Shown one piece after another: positions 13,903 to 27,300 of a DNA stretch of 64,000 bases. Source of the stretch: Mangifera indica. Taxonomy: Eukaryota > Streptophyta > Magnoliopsida > Sapindales > Anacardiaceae. Positions within the stretch are counted from its first letter, which is position 1, and each line of letters begins with the position of its first letter. The notes under the pieces are model-generated. The model ran no database searches and had not been told where the DNA came from. It saw nothing but the letters and a program-made list of their open reading frames with translations. The translations under genes and the position numbers were made by a program. Where the stretch lies: positions 868,001 through 932,000 of the forward strand of contig NC_058148.1 of the NCBI RefSeq assembly GCF_011075055.1, written 5' to 3'.

Positions 13903-15460
13903 TTCCTTTCATTTAAAAATTACGTTAGTTATAACGTATACAAAATATTGAAAGGAAGAGAACATGACAATAAAATACAAAATAATATGCATGACTCCAA
14001 AATAAATATATATGATGGATTTAATTATAAAAATTTTGGGCATTTCATACTCATAATAACTACTTCTAGTAGTTGCGTTCACTTCAGGGAACGATGTATA
14101 ATGAGAAAATATTAATTCAGAATTTCTTTTCTGATATTGCTACTACAGGAGCAAAAATAAAGTGTGGAGAATATTTTATCTTCCACATTCAGGAAAAGAT
14201 TCTGAATATTACAGAGTTATACTAAATATAAAGTCATTGTATTCATATTTCGGCTTATAATCCTTCAGGGATATGATGCTAAAAGATAATAGCCTTGTAT
14301 TTGTCCTTCTGGGATATTTTATTTAGTTAGTTTTTCAAGGCTCACAAATTCTAGGTGGAGGCTCATGTAAAAAGCTCATTTAATATTATCCATCTAATTT
14401 TAGGAACTTCAGGTTCAATTATTGTCATATTTACAAAACTTCTGGTTTTGTAAACAATATATATGAATTAATCTTTGAAACTTCAGATTCAAATATTGTT
14501 TCATATTTACAAAACAACTAATTTTGTAGGAGAAATATTGGGATTAATTTTGGAAGCTTCATGTCCATATATTATCCCATATATACAAAACTTCTGGTTT
14601 TGTAATTAGTTTTCAGAATATTATAATACGTATTCTGATTATGTTTTGGACTTCAAGTTTATATTTTTCACACTTTATGCAAACTTCAGGTTGCAAAGGT
14701 GATATCATTATTAAAATAAAGACTTTGATGAAACTGGGGACTTTCGGCCCATATATATGTATTCTCATGATTTTACAAACTTCAAGTTGTAAATCATAAA
14801 ACTCGGAACTTCGGGCCCATATATATGATTTTCTCACGATTTTACAAACTTTAGGTTGCAAATCGGATATAAATAAAAATAAAATTTTAAATAAATAAAG
14901 ATACAAATAATTAAATATGCAAATAAATAAATATTCAAATAAATGGAATATAATAAATATTTAAATAATATCAGGACTTCTGGTCCAGATTCTTGGTTTT
15001 TGTAAACTTCAGGTTACAAGTAATATTTATGACTTCAGGTCATAAATTTATAATTTCGTAAACTTCGGGTTACGAACAATATTCAGGATTTCAGATTCAG
15101 ATTCATGATATTCAGGATTGCAGATCCAGATTCATAATTTTGTAAACTTCAAGTTACAAATAGGATTCAGAACTTCGGATCCAGATTTATGATATTTCAG
15201 ACTTCAGGTCTAAATTCATAGTTTTGTAAACTTCATGTTACAAATAATATGCAGGACTTCAGGTCCAGATTCAAGAGTTTTAGGACTTCAGGTCCAGATT
15301 TATAATTTTGCAAACTTCGGGTTGCAAATAGAGTATAATTATATAGAAAAATTAAGCAGAAATATAACATAAATTAAAAGTAAATTGGGACATCACAACT
15401 GAGATATCCGTATTTATAATATTTAAGCAGTATAACGATATAATATAAAAATATAATATA
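13903..15460 (-). repeat. Copia leader of degenerate short repeats in place of gag
   Basis: About 1.55 kb between the 5' LTR and protease, where gag should be. It is made of loosely repeated blocks built on AAACTTCAGGTTACAAAT and GACTTCAGGTCCAGATTC, recurring every 30-70 bp and densest at 14,390-15,330. No gag domain or CCHC zinc knuckle is visible. The only open frames are short and translate the repeats. Either gag was deleted or this subfamily carries a repeat-rich leader and relies on gag from another copy. Confidence 0.7.
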
Positions 15461-15484
15461 CCTGAGTTAATCGTACTGATAACG
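15461..15484 (-). other. Putative primer-binding site of the Copia element
   Basis: On the minus strand the first bases after the 5' LTR read CGTTATCAGTACGATTAACT. This resembles, but does not equal, the usual Copia initiator-Met site TGGTATCAGAGC, with TATCAG shared. Confidence 0.45.
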
Positions 15485-15756
15485 TATTATAAAATTAATT
15501 TAGCAAAGATAAATTATTAAAGAAGAATGGAATAAAAAGAGAGGAAGAGAGCAAAGCAATTATCATTTCCGGATGAAGAGAAGAGAAAATTGTAGTTTAC
15601 ATGAAGAGAGGAGGGGGTATTTATAGGCAATTTGCCTCCCCTCCAGCCAATAAAAATAATTCCTTCCGGGCTAAGCTTCTGAGGCATTTAATGCCTTCCT
15701 ATTTCTTTTGGCTAAAGTCAAAAAGAGGGGGTGGAAAAATCCACCATCTGCAACAA
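15485..15756 (-). repeat. Copia 5' LTR
   Basis: Near-identical to 9797-10,067. Its outer end is CATCTGCAACA, next to TSD ATATA. The inner end begins TATTATAAAATT instead of TGTTATAAAATT. Confidence 0.88.
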
Positions 15757-15761
15757 TATAT

Positions 15762-17980
<2,219 letters not shown>

Positions 17981-17984
17981 ATAA

Positions 17985-19565
17985 TTATTGTAACACTCAT
18001 CTCTAGATACATACCTTGATGGGAATATATTAGAAGAGACATACATAATTGGATTATTTGAAAACTTTGATGTATGATCATAAGTATAAAATGTGCAAAA
18101 AGGCGATGTAATAAAAACACTTTATAAGTCAAACTCATAAAATAATAATTATCTAAAAATCTTTATTATAATATAACTATATCAATGTATCTGAAAATAC
18201 TGATAATAATAATAAACATATGATTGCTAATACTGAGATGACATAAGCGTCTATCTCTTCGTGCAACTACTTGTTGGACTGTTGGATTCTTGTCTATCCC
18301 GTTATTCATCTCTACCTACAAAACATATAAAGAAAACGCGTAAGTAAAATTCAGTAAGCGGAGACTTTTCAACATCTATGGCTATTAAACTATTGAATGG
18401 TAAAACTCGCATTCTGTTTGTAAGCTAACTATCGTCACACTACAACACCTCAGTGTAATCCACGAAAACTATGGTACCCTAAGCTGAAATCGGCATATTT
18501 GATGCCTTGGTGAAAGCTACTATGGTACCTTACGCACATACCAAATGGCCTATTAGACTATCTAATTTGGATACCCTGATCACATGGGAAAATATATGAT
18601 AATAGCTCATTTTCTTACCACATATATTGATTGAAATTGTTGACTAACCATCTGGAGATGACCTCTACCTCGGTTACATATATGGTGCATCCCGCTGATC
18701 ACTTAAGAAATATCTAAAATTCATATCCTTACCTTGCACACTTAAATTGTATTAGGTAGCTATGCACCTTGGCACTGGTGCATGATGCATTTCATGGGTA
18801 TCCAAACATATTACTTTCACAAATATCGTCACTTAGCATATAATTGGTGACTATCTGGTTGTGTGACACTGACACCTCATCTATTCAATTTTTTGACTCA
18901 GATGCAATTCGATTTGAGTTAATGTCATTGTCCACACAATTATGCACCTCATCTATATTCTTCTTGAATTCTTTATGCTCTATTAGCTCATTACTCTTCT
19001 TATATAACTCTCACCCTTTTATGCCCATAACCTAGGGGTATAATTATCTTTTGACTTTGTTTAAGGATACACGGTCATGTGCTTCTCAACCCATGCCCGT
19101 GTGCCTCTTAAGCCATATATACGCGCATGTGACACTCAACACACAATCGTGTATAGAGCGGATGCACACAAAAAGTTAACCTGGACATGCTCTTGTGTAC
19201 TTGGATCCACGTGTCTTCTGGCACACTTCATCCATTCTTGGAAAGCCATATATGGGTGTGTGTCTTATACCATATGACCGTGCATTTCTCCTTTCAAAAT
19301 GAGTACAAGATCCTCAGGTTTCAAAATTCTGCAATGACACACAGACATGTATGAGGCCATACATGGTCTTATGTCACGATTTGAAAATTGTACCCTAGGG
19401 TTTCTATGCCTTTTCGATTATGATCTCAACTATACACATACAGACAATACATAACAGTAATCTCTATGCATTCTAGACATATTATTTTCACTATTTTTTT
19501 AACCATACACACATACATGAAATCTCCTGACATCAAATCTAAAAACAAATATCTTTCAAGCCAAA
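17985..19565. repeat. Old repeat with CACGGTCGTGT-like palindromic words
   Basis: No gene. Short near-palindromic words (CGGTCATGTG, CCCGTGTGC, CACAATCGTGT, ACCGTGCAT) crowd into 19,070-19,390 and reappear on the other side of the solo LTR at 22,110-22,270 (CCATACACGGTCGT, ACACGACCATGTATG). This suggests one older element, perhaps a Ty3-type LTR, into which the solo LTR was inserted. Confidence 0.4.
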
Positions 19566-20235
19566 ACATATGTAATACCCTCAGATATGTTTCAGGGGTA
19601 TTTATGTCTTTTGATCATATTTTGGGATATTTCCAATTTTAAATATATATATATGTATATAAATACAAAAAGAAAAGAAAAAGAGACAAAGAAAGTCAAG
19701 GAAAACAACTTTCACTTTTTAGAAAAGGAGATAAATGTTACAAGTAGAGAGAAAAGTCAAGGAAAGCAACTTTCACTTTTTGTTTTCCCATCATCTTCTC
19801 CGCCTCTTCCAGCAGCAGCCCTCTTCATGCCATTTTCCTTTGTTTTGTAAAGATAAATGAAGGAATTGAAGGAGTTTTGGAAGACAAAATAAGAAAAGAA
19901 AAAAAAAAACACTTTGGAAGCCTTGATAACCAAAAGATCTCCTTCCTTTCCCTTTATCTATGTTTATATTCATGTTATGTGAATATGTTAGTGTTGATTT
20001 AAAGTGGTTTTGGTGATAAAGGAAGCAAAACAAAGAGGAGGAAGCCAACTTGCAAAGATTTGGTTTGAAACAAGGTAAGGAGAATTATCCTTGATATGTT
20101 GTATGTTTTAGGCTTTTGGTTCCTTGGATCTATGTTATAAATGATGATTTTGAAGTTGAGGAATGTTGTTTTGCCATTTGGGATGTCTATGTGTGTTATT
20201 TTGTTCATGGCAGAAAGTTGCATGATATTTACAGT

Positions 20236-20818
20236 TTTTGCCACTGAGTTCGTCCCATGTTTTGGCTACCTTATCCGATGAATTATAAGTGCTATTATAT
20301 CTTGTTGGAAAGATATTTGAATCCTCTTTCCAATGATATATAGATTGTATGAATTAGAGATCATTTGGACTGTTAAATATTATAGGAACCAAAAAGACTG
20401 TTTTACCAAATAAACAGAGGAGGCAGTTTTGCCACTGATTTCATGTCACGTTTTGACTGTCTTATATAAGGATTTATGAGTGCTATTATATCTTTTTGGA
20501 AAGCTCTTTGAATTATCTTTTCAGTTATATATAGCTTGTATGAATTGGGGATCATTTGGATTGTTAAATATTGCATGAACCATAAAGACTGTTTTACCAA
20601 ATAAACAGAGGAGGCAGTTTTTGCCACTGACTTTATCTCACGTTTTGAATGCCTTATCTATTGAATTATGAGTGCTATTATAGCTTGTTGGAAAGATATT
20701 TGAATCCTCTTTTCAACGATATATAGCTTATATGAATTAGAAACCGTTTGTGCTGTTAAATTGTATGAAAAAGAAGGCTGCCCTGCTAAATAACTGTTCT
20801 GTAAACAGTATTTCGTAG
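20236..20818. repeat. Three tandem ~191-bp repeats in the solo LTR
   Basis: Each unit starts near TTTGCCACTGA and includes GTGCTATTATAKCTT, GGAAAG, and CGATATATAGCTT- or TTGTATGAATT-like words. Anchors fall at 20,240, 20,431 and 20,623, giving periods of 191 and 192. Confidence 0.85.
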
Positions 20819-20826
20819 TTTTGGGC

Positions 20827-20905
20827 AGGAAAGAAAGAAAGAAAGGAAAGAAAGGAGAAAGAAAGAAAGAAAAAAAAAAGAAGAAAAGAAAAAGAAAGAA
20901 AGCAA
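20827..20905. repeat. Purine (GAAA)n tract
   Basis: About 80 bases made almost only of A and G, with GAAA and AAAG repeats, inside the solo LTR. Confidence 0.85.
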
Positions 20906-21044
20906 GAAAAGGAATTTGGGGCTCAAGATTTAGGGGTCGTCCCAAGAGTAATGTCTGGTGAGTTATGAATAAATTTAAATGGAAGCAAAATTAGTAAGAT
21001 ATAAGACCCGCATGCATGCTATAAACTATGAGGAGACACTTTAC

Positions 21045-21130
21045 ACTACACCGCCCGCAGTAGGGCACGTCCGTAGTAGGACATAGACCCCAAGTAGGGT
21101 CCACTCGTAGTAGAGCATGCTCGCAGTAAA
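21045..21130. repeat. Short degenerate repeats CGTAGTAGGGCA
   Basis: Four to five imperfect copies of a CGYAGTAGGRCAYG word at roughly 18-22-bp spacing within the solo LTR. Confidence 0.65.
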
Positions 21131-22284
21131 ACTTAATTCAGATTCAAAAATAGTGTAGTGAAAGAAATAGAGCTCGAGCTTAGAAAAGTGTCAAATCCCT
21201 ATAGTTGGCTTCCAGAAAGTATCAGATAGATACCAGATGGGACAAAGTATGACCCAAATAGTAAAGAATGAACTAGATTACCCTCTTAATCTCTTATAGA
21301 GGTTAGGATGTGAGGTTGAATCCCGAAAGTGAGTTAGAACAGGAAAAGAGATAGTTTACTTGATTCTTTCTCCTTATTGAGTGTTCTTATCACTCACTCC
21401 CTTTTCTTTCCTGATTGCAGGTACAAGTGATCGAGATAGCTGCGAGGTAGGGTCAGGTCAGTGTAGGTAGATCCGATTGGAGCAGGTTATCTCTGGTTTA
21501 TATTACATGCATACAGTGGCATGTTCTTGTCGACTTTTGACTTTTTGAGATTATGATACAGTTGCATATGACTACTCCCAATTTTTAGATGCTTTCAGAT
21601 GAGTTTTCATATGAGTATATACATCTTTTGTTCGCTTCCAGATTTTTAGTTTTCTTGGAATACTTCCTAAACACTTTTAATGATGCGTTTATTTTAAAGT
21701 ATTTTTAAAAAGAAAAAAAAATAGACGCTCCGAATATTAATTCGTAACATTTCTTCTTTAGTGGGTAGTACTTTTAGGGAGGGATGTTACAACATATATT
21801 CATCATAAATTTAGAAACTAAGCATGTTTCTAACTTGTTCTATTCACAATCACATCTAAATCAACCTAGATTGTGTATTTAATAGAAACTGATGTCATAA
21901 AGATCGTGATCAAGAAAGGGAAGCCATTCCACTTACTTGGATTCCAACAACAAAGTCTCCCTTGCATGAAAAATGCAATTCCAATGATCAATGATGACTT
22001 CTCAGGCAACTATAGACTCATCTCTCATATTCTCTCATTTTTTAGTGGCTAGGAGCAAAATGAATATGAGAAAATTAAAGTTGATCGCATTTTATTTTTA
22101 TCTCTAAGACATGATATATGGGCGTGTATGGACCATACACGGTCGTCTGTCTAGTTGCATAACTAAAGCAACTTCTTGTTTTGTCGCGATCACAATCTAA
22201 TCCATTTATTGACTTTTACTGACTATACACGACCATGTATGCCTCCATACATGGGCATGTACCTCTGAATTCATTAATCACCAT

Positions 22285-23400
22285 ATTTAAAAACTAAAAA
22301 AGACTGAAATGCCTCTGTCACATTCACGGTGCCTTTAGCAATAGAAGTTTGCATCAAACACAAATTGAAAGATTTCTTACCTTAAGCCATAACAAGAGAA
22401 CCTGTGTTGAACTTTTACTAACCTTTACTAAAAGTGTTACAATAACTTTCATCATCAAGTTTACTAGTCAAAATCAAATTCAAATGAATCTTAAGCACAT
22501 GTTGCACATCTCTAAGTATCAACCGTGTGCCAATGCTAGTTTCCAAGTAAACATCTTATATACCAATAACATGTGCTAAGCCATCATTGCTCATTTTTAA
22601 TGTGCCAAAGTCACTAGAAATATAAGATGTAAAGAATTTTTTTTGGGATGTAACATGAAAAGAAATACCACTATCTATTATCCAAAATGGTCTCTCATGA
22701 AGCAACATTGGCCACATTCTTATCATAAACAACAATGAGATCATAAAACTCAATAGTAGTAATGCGGTCATTATTCTCTGCATTCTTCTATTCTTACCTA
22801 TCATTACCAGGAACCCTGAGACTTTCATATCACCTTCTCATTTAAAATAACACTCTTGACAAGTTTCATGTAAACAACCACAACTTGGAGTTGAATTAGT
22901 AAGTGAGACACGAAAAGTTTTCCAAGTATCTGAAATTGTAAATAGCCATAACCTAAGAACTTCATTATCAAACTTAATATTTATGCTAGAAAATTGATCA
23001 ACACTCGTTTGAAACTCATTCAAGTAATCTGCCATATAGGTTCTTTCATTATATTTCAATTTCATCATTTTCTTAAGTAAGAATAGCTTGTTATTACCCT
23101 ATTTTGAGACATACAACGATTCAGGTTTACTCTACAAAGAGTGAGCATGTGTCTCATTGCAAATATAGTTGTAACATTATCATCAACAAATTGCCTAATA
23201 AAACTACACGTTTGTTCATGCTCAAAACCCACTTTTCATCACTCTTAGAGTAGGGCTTCTCATAAACAAATATTGAAAGATGCAACATTTTTACAAACAA
23301 AAGATCTTTCATCTTATTCATTAATATATGATAATTGGTGTCATTCAAATAAATTATCGTGTTGAAGTTCAACTTCATCATTTAATCAAGTCAATCAATC
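22285..23400 (-). pseudogene. Decayed Copia gag-protease region
   Basis: Minus-strand remnants in the right order. Gag: LNFNTIIYLNDTNYHILMNK and KYNERTYMADYLNEFQTS, then INIKFDNEVLRLWLF and TWKTFRVSLTNS (the UBN2 gag domain). Protease: WIIDSGISFHVTSQKKFF, with the catalytic D-S-G intact. Then the GAG-pre-integrase lead-in RLILRDVQHVLK and GSLVMA. Frameshifts and stops separate these pieces and the zinc knuckles are poor. The element is cut off to the left at about 22,285, before integrase, so RT and the 3' LTR are missing. The LTR to its right belongs to it. Confidence 0.8.
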
Positions 23401-23404
23401 ATAA

Positions 23405-23427
23405 ATAACTAAGGCTCTGATATCACT
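23405..23427 (-). other. Primer-binding site of the decayed Copia element
   Basis: On the minus strand AAGTGATATCAGAGCCTTAG follows the LTR end. TATCAGAGCC matches the initiator-Met tRNA binding site common in plant Copia elements. Confidence 0.65.
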
Positions 23428-24111
23428 TGTTGGGAAGAAAGCAAGCAAACTAATACGACCAAAATAAAACTATTCCCCTCTTGATTTAACTATATAATAG
23501 AAAATAATTAACCAAAATATGATTCTTTCATGTGAAGAGTAGAAAAGACAATAAAAAAACACGATTTAATGTGAAAACCTATTCAATATGAAGAATAAAA
23601 CCACGAGAAATCACTCAAATAAACTAATCCATTATATTTAAAATAATAGTATACAATTTTCACCTTACAAATGGGTATACAACCCTCCAAAGTAATAAAA
23701 CAAAGCAATAACACAACTGCTAAAAATAAAGAATATCATAACAAAACTCGTAAGCCTATATCTCATGTTATAAGAATCAAATAAACATCTCCACCGTCCA
23801 AAATATAGCACAAGATGTTTGTAAAATTTTTTCAAAATTTGATATCAATCCAACGGTACAAAATGGAGAAAAGAATGTTTTTCTAAGAGTTGTCTAAACT
23901 AAACTAAAACATACAATCAATCACATTTCAACACAGATAACAAGTCACTTGAGAAACAAAACATGATCTCTACCATTCAAAATAAAGAATAATGAATTTT
24001 CCACAAGTAGTCCAAAAATCAGAGCAATCCAATAATGAAATTGAGAGAGCACGAAAATCTTCCATAGATATAAACTAAAGAACTAGGCACAACTCTCTTC
24101 TTTTATTCTCA

Positions 24112-24179
<68 letters not shown>

Positions 24180-24349
24180 CCCTAATTCGTGAAGATAGTG
24201 AGCTGGAATTTTCATACAAAACAAATTTGAGTTTCCTGCATAGAAAAAGACCCAAAAGCCCAAACAAATTCTTCGGTTTAAATAAGCAAAATCAAACTAA
24301 AGGTTCAACTCATTGATTTTGAGATCAATGCCTCACTAGTATCACAACA
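23428..24349 (-). repeat. Copia 5' LTR (single surviving copy)
   Basis: Plus-strand ends are TGTTGGGAAGAAAGC and TAGTATCACAACA, so it has TG...CA borders with the primer-binding site next to 23,428. It contains the phrase AAAACCACGAGAAATCACTC, typical of some plant Copia LTRs, and a long TA microsatellite. The outer border at 24,349 is inferred from the CAACA end only, since no partner LTR exists to confirm it. Confidence 0.55.
24113..24178. repeat. (TA)n microsatellite
   Basis: About 33 uninterrupted TA units within the Copia LTR. Confidence 0.95.
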
Positions 24350-26015
24350 CTAGATCTCATCTCATTAGTGGTTCTTCTTCTTTGATGATGTTTTTCTTAT
24401 ATGACAACTCTTCTTCTCTTACAAATGGTTAGGTCAAATGAATCAAGTTCAAACTTGAACTAATTATTTTTTATTTAGGACAAGATTGAACTGCCCCTTG
24501 ATCAAATTCTGGTGAGTTAGAATCCACCCTGCTGCGTGTACAACTTGTACCATTCGTTTCCCAGGTTCCACTTGCTCAATTGTCAAAAATGGTAATCTTG
24601 AAAGTAGCTCTCTAATTTGGTTTTTTTGAAGATAAAAGATTCACAATTTGATTTCATCATCTTTAGAGGGAAAAAACAATGATGAGAAAATTCAGCAAAA
24701 TAAAAATTGTCTTTTAATAAATGAAACGTTTGCAAGAGAGCTGATAAGAATTATGATGGATTCTCTCAAGATGCTCAAACAAATATAGACAAGCCATAAT
24801 GCCTACCAAAAGGAAAGGGTGGTCCAGTCCAAGCAGACTCGGAATGAATCCATAGTCAAAATTGAATAAATTGATTTTGAGCTAAAGTTTTAGTTTGATA
24901 ATTTGATTCGAGATTAATTCATATGTTTATCTGATGATATTGTTTATCTCATTAAAAATACTCTTTTCTTTTTCAATAATATTATTTATATTTTTGACTT
25001 CCTTTTAGATATTGTACATCAATTCAAATAAATTTAAATTAGATATTATGAATTCAATCTAAATTCAAATTGATTTCAAGCTTCACTTAGCTTGGATTAA
25101 ATCCATCTCTACTGACGAGACCACACACAATACTGAAACAAACATTTATCTAAATGGCCCCTTCAGCAGGCACATCGTCATATTTTCACAACTTCTTACA
25201 CTACACAGGGAGAGCCATTTATAGGCAACAATAATAGTATCACAAAGCCCATGCAACGAAAATCAAATGTTCACATGAGCGCAGCAATATGATGGAAGCT
25301 AGTGTGAAACAGAAGAAAGAGATCCTGAGAAAATAGCAACAACATTGATTATTGGAGAGTATTTTGAGAACATGCAAATGTGATGTGTTGTATGGAGGTG
25401 ACCCAAAATTATTGGAGAGTATGACGCAAAAGGGAGTGAGGTAAAAGACAAGAGCTTATATAAAGGGAATAATATTCTTTTCTCCTTCTTCTTCTAATCC
25501 TTTTAGCAAAGTAAAATTTTCTCAATTATCAGTTTATTTATTTTATTTTTAATTTAAATTTATTTAATAATATAATATTACATTAATTTATTTATATTCT
25601 TTACTATTTAACTATTTGTATTTGAAATATTATTGATTAGAAAAACAGATACATTCATTTATGTAAATTAATAAAATACCAAATTTAAGTTGAGCAATAT
25701 CACACCATTTTTCCTCTTCAAACACAAACATAAAAATGTGAGTAGAGGATACATATTTAATAAGAATAAAACTATGTGCATGCACTAATTTTTTAATATT
25801 TAATTGAATACCCAATTATATAATAATATATATATATATATATATATATCAATTAAATACTCAAAATTAAATTCATATAATATTACTATATAAAAATAAA
25901 CATAAATACAAAACATGGAATTGTCGAAAAAGATGATCGAGAATTATTGAAAAGTTCATGTTTCCATAGGAAATAAATTATTTTACAATTACGTTTTATA
26001 CAATTACTCAAATAT
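24350..26015. other. Gene-poor DNA with a weak promoter-like site
   Basis: No coding frame with recognisable content. A TATA-like GCTTATATAAAGGG near 25,455 on the plus strand is followed by a pyrimidine-rich leader (CTCCTTCTTCTTC near 25,485) but not by a convincing coding region. A short TA microsatellite lies at 25,826-25,849. Confidence 0.3.
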
Positions 26016-26480
26016 CTACACTGACAATCTTGGCAATCTTGGCTTCTCCACGCCATGAATTTTCTGGTAAAGCCAAGCAAAGCCACCCTTAATCGTTTCA
26101 GCATTTCTAAAAATCACTAGAATAATGGACACTGAGCCCCACACTAAGAAAACAATGCATCCTCCTAAGGGCGAGAGAAGGACAGAGACAAATCCAACGG
26201 TCGAAAGGGATCCTGAGATGATGGCGATTCCATTGAAGAGTTGAGAGTGAGAGTTGTCGGTGGCGTCACAATGAAGTTTAAGCTTCATATCGATGGCGCA
26301 GGCGACGTAGTAGACGACGGTGGCCACCAGGGAGACCCACATGTTTAGGGAATGTGTTTCGAATAATGAGTGAGTGGCCCCTTGAACATGCACTTGTAAG
26401 ATTGTGATGAGCAATGGAATGAGAATGCCGAAGACGCCATGGTAAGGCACTGAGGACACAAAATCTGCTACACTGCAAGG
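26016..26480 (-). CDS. Multi-pass membrane protein, 5' end missing
   Basis: An open frame of about 147 codons ending at a TAG at 26,016. I do not recognise the family. It shows about four hydrophobic stretches: GVFGILIPLLITILQVHV, MWVSLVATVVYYVACAI, then FNGIAIISGSLSTVGFVSVL and CIVFLVWGSVSIILVIF. The tail GGFAWLYQKIHGVEKPRLPRLSV is basic. There is no in-frame ATG before the first hydrophobic stretch. An acceptor-like TTGGCCTTGCAG at about 26,480 opens the frame (SVADFVSSVPYHGVFG), so this is probably the last exon of a gene whose first exon, to the right, I could not find. It could also be a truncated relic. The membrane topology and intact frame favour a real or recently lost gene. Confidence 0.5.
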   Translation of the reverse strand, partial: PCSVADFVSSVPYHGVFGILIPLLITILQVHVQGATHSLFETHSLNMWVSLVATVVYYVACAIDMKLKLHCDATDNSHSQLFNGIAIISGSLSTVGFVSVLLSPLGGCIVFLVWGSVSIILVIFRNAETIKGGFAWLYQKIHGVEKPRLPRLSV

Positions 26481-26539
26481 CCAATATCCGGAAAAAGATA
26501 CAATTTATGTAAATTTATGTATATTGTATTTTTTTAATA

Positions 26540-27300
26540 ATGTTAGATTCGAACTAAACTGACTCAAACTTAATTGTCGGATCACCTCGATTGAACTTAA
26601 GCATTATGTGCAGTGCTATTGAGTTGAAGCTCAAATTTAAAAGTATTAGACTCCCAAGCCTAGGTATATTCGATTTGAAATGGTTAAAACACTATCACGT
26701 ACCAAAACAATGTCTTTTTTTTTTTTTATGAGAATCCAACCAAGTTTGACCTTGGCTTGTCCTATATATAGCCAAGCTTGAATTTGGCTATCTTCAAGCC
26801 CAAGGGTAGATTCGAGCTAGCTCAAATTCGATTGTCAGTTTGACTCAAACGAACTGAAACAAGCTCGACTTAATAAGTTGAATTTAAGCTCGAACTTGAG
26901 CCTAAGGTATTTATATTGTCAAGCTTAAGCTTGAGGGGTTTTGGCTAACTAAACTTGTGAGCTTAGAAAAGTTCAAATAGATTAAAGCAGCATTATTTGA
27001 CCAATGCACATCAAACCAATATTATTTTGGATAATTTTGGCTACCAAACTGTGATTTGATATTGTAGCTAAATTTGAATTTGACTCTCTTCAGATAGAAT
27101 TGACTCTGAAATGGTTTATGAGAAGCTCGTCGAACTCGAGCTTGAACTCAACTCTTTCAAACTAAGTCGAACTCGATATGACACAAGCTTAAGTTTAACT
27201 TGACTCAAGTCTACTTTCATTCAAGTTTAGCTAAACTTGAGTTAGTCTATGCTTGAGCTCAACTTAACTCAAATCTAACAATAAATTTCAATGGTGAAAA
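26540..27300. repeat. TCAAG/CTCGAGCTT-rich degenerate repeat
   Basis: Crowded with related words (CTCGAGCTTGAACTC, TAAGCTCGAACTTGAG, AAGCTTAAGTTT). This is the densest example of the dispersed word family found in six places in the window. Confidence 0.5.

Larger units (their letters stand above)
9797..15756 (-). mobile_element. Copia LTR retrotransposon, gag-less, 5,960 bp
   Basis: A nearly complete Ty1/Copia element on the minus strand. It has two LTRs of about 271 bp, a protease/integrase frame, an RT/RNase H frame, a polypurine tract and a 5-bp TSD (ATATA at 9792-9796 and 15757-15761; the target is a TA repeat, so the TSD is only moderately informative). By eye the LTRs differ at about six positions, roughly 2 %, so insertion was fairly recent. 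It cannot act alone: no gag frame is visible, pol has a frameshift near 12,540 and a TGA near 12,234, and the 5' LTR has lost its terminal TG/CA match on the inner side. Domain order protease-integrase-RT-RNase H identifies the Copia superfamily. Confidence 0.9.
19571..21791 (+). mobile_element. Solo LTR, 2,221 bp, with 5-bp TSD ACATA
   Basis: Begins TGTAATACCCTCAGATATG and ends GGGAGGGATGTTACA, so it has TG...CA ends with an inverted TGTAAYA/TRTTACA match. Perfect 5-bp direct repeats ACATA flank it at 19,566-19,570 and 21,792-21,796. No primer-binding site, polypurine tract or coding domain is attached, so it is a solo LTR left by LTR-LTR recombination. The length and TGTAA.ACCC-type ends suggest a Ty3/gypsy element (inference). 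It contains a threefold 191-bp repeat, a purine tract and short repeats near 21,045. A splice-like AGGTAAGGAG occurs at 20,070. Confidence 0.88.

Noticed and set aside
19587..20945. Several open frames in the solo LTR
   Set aside because: They translate LTR repeats and the purine tract, and none has a domain or conserved frame between the 191-bp units.
24075..24263. 62-codon frame across the TA microsatellite
   Set aside because: The Tyr-Ile run is just the TA repeat.
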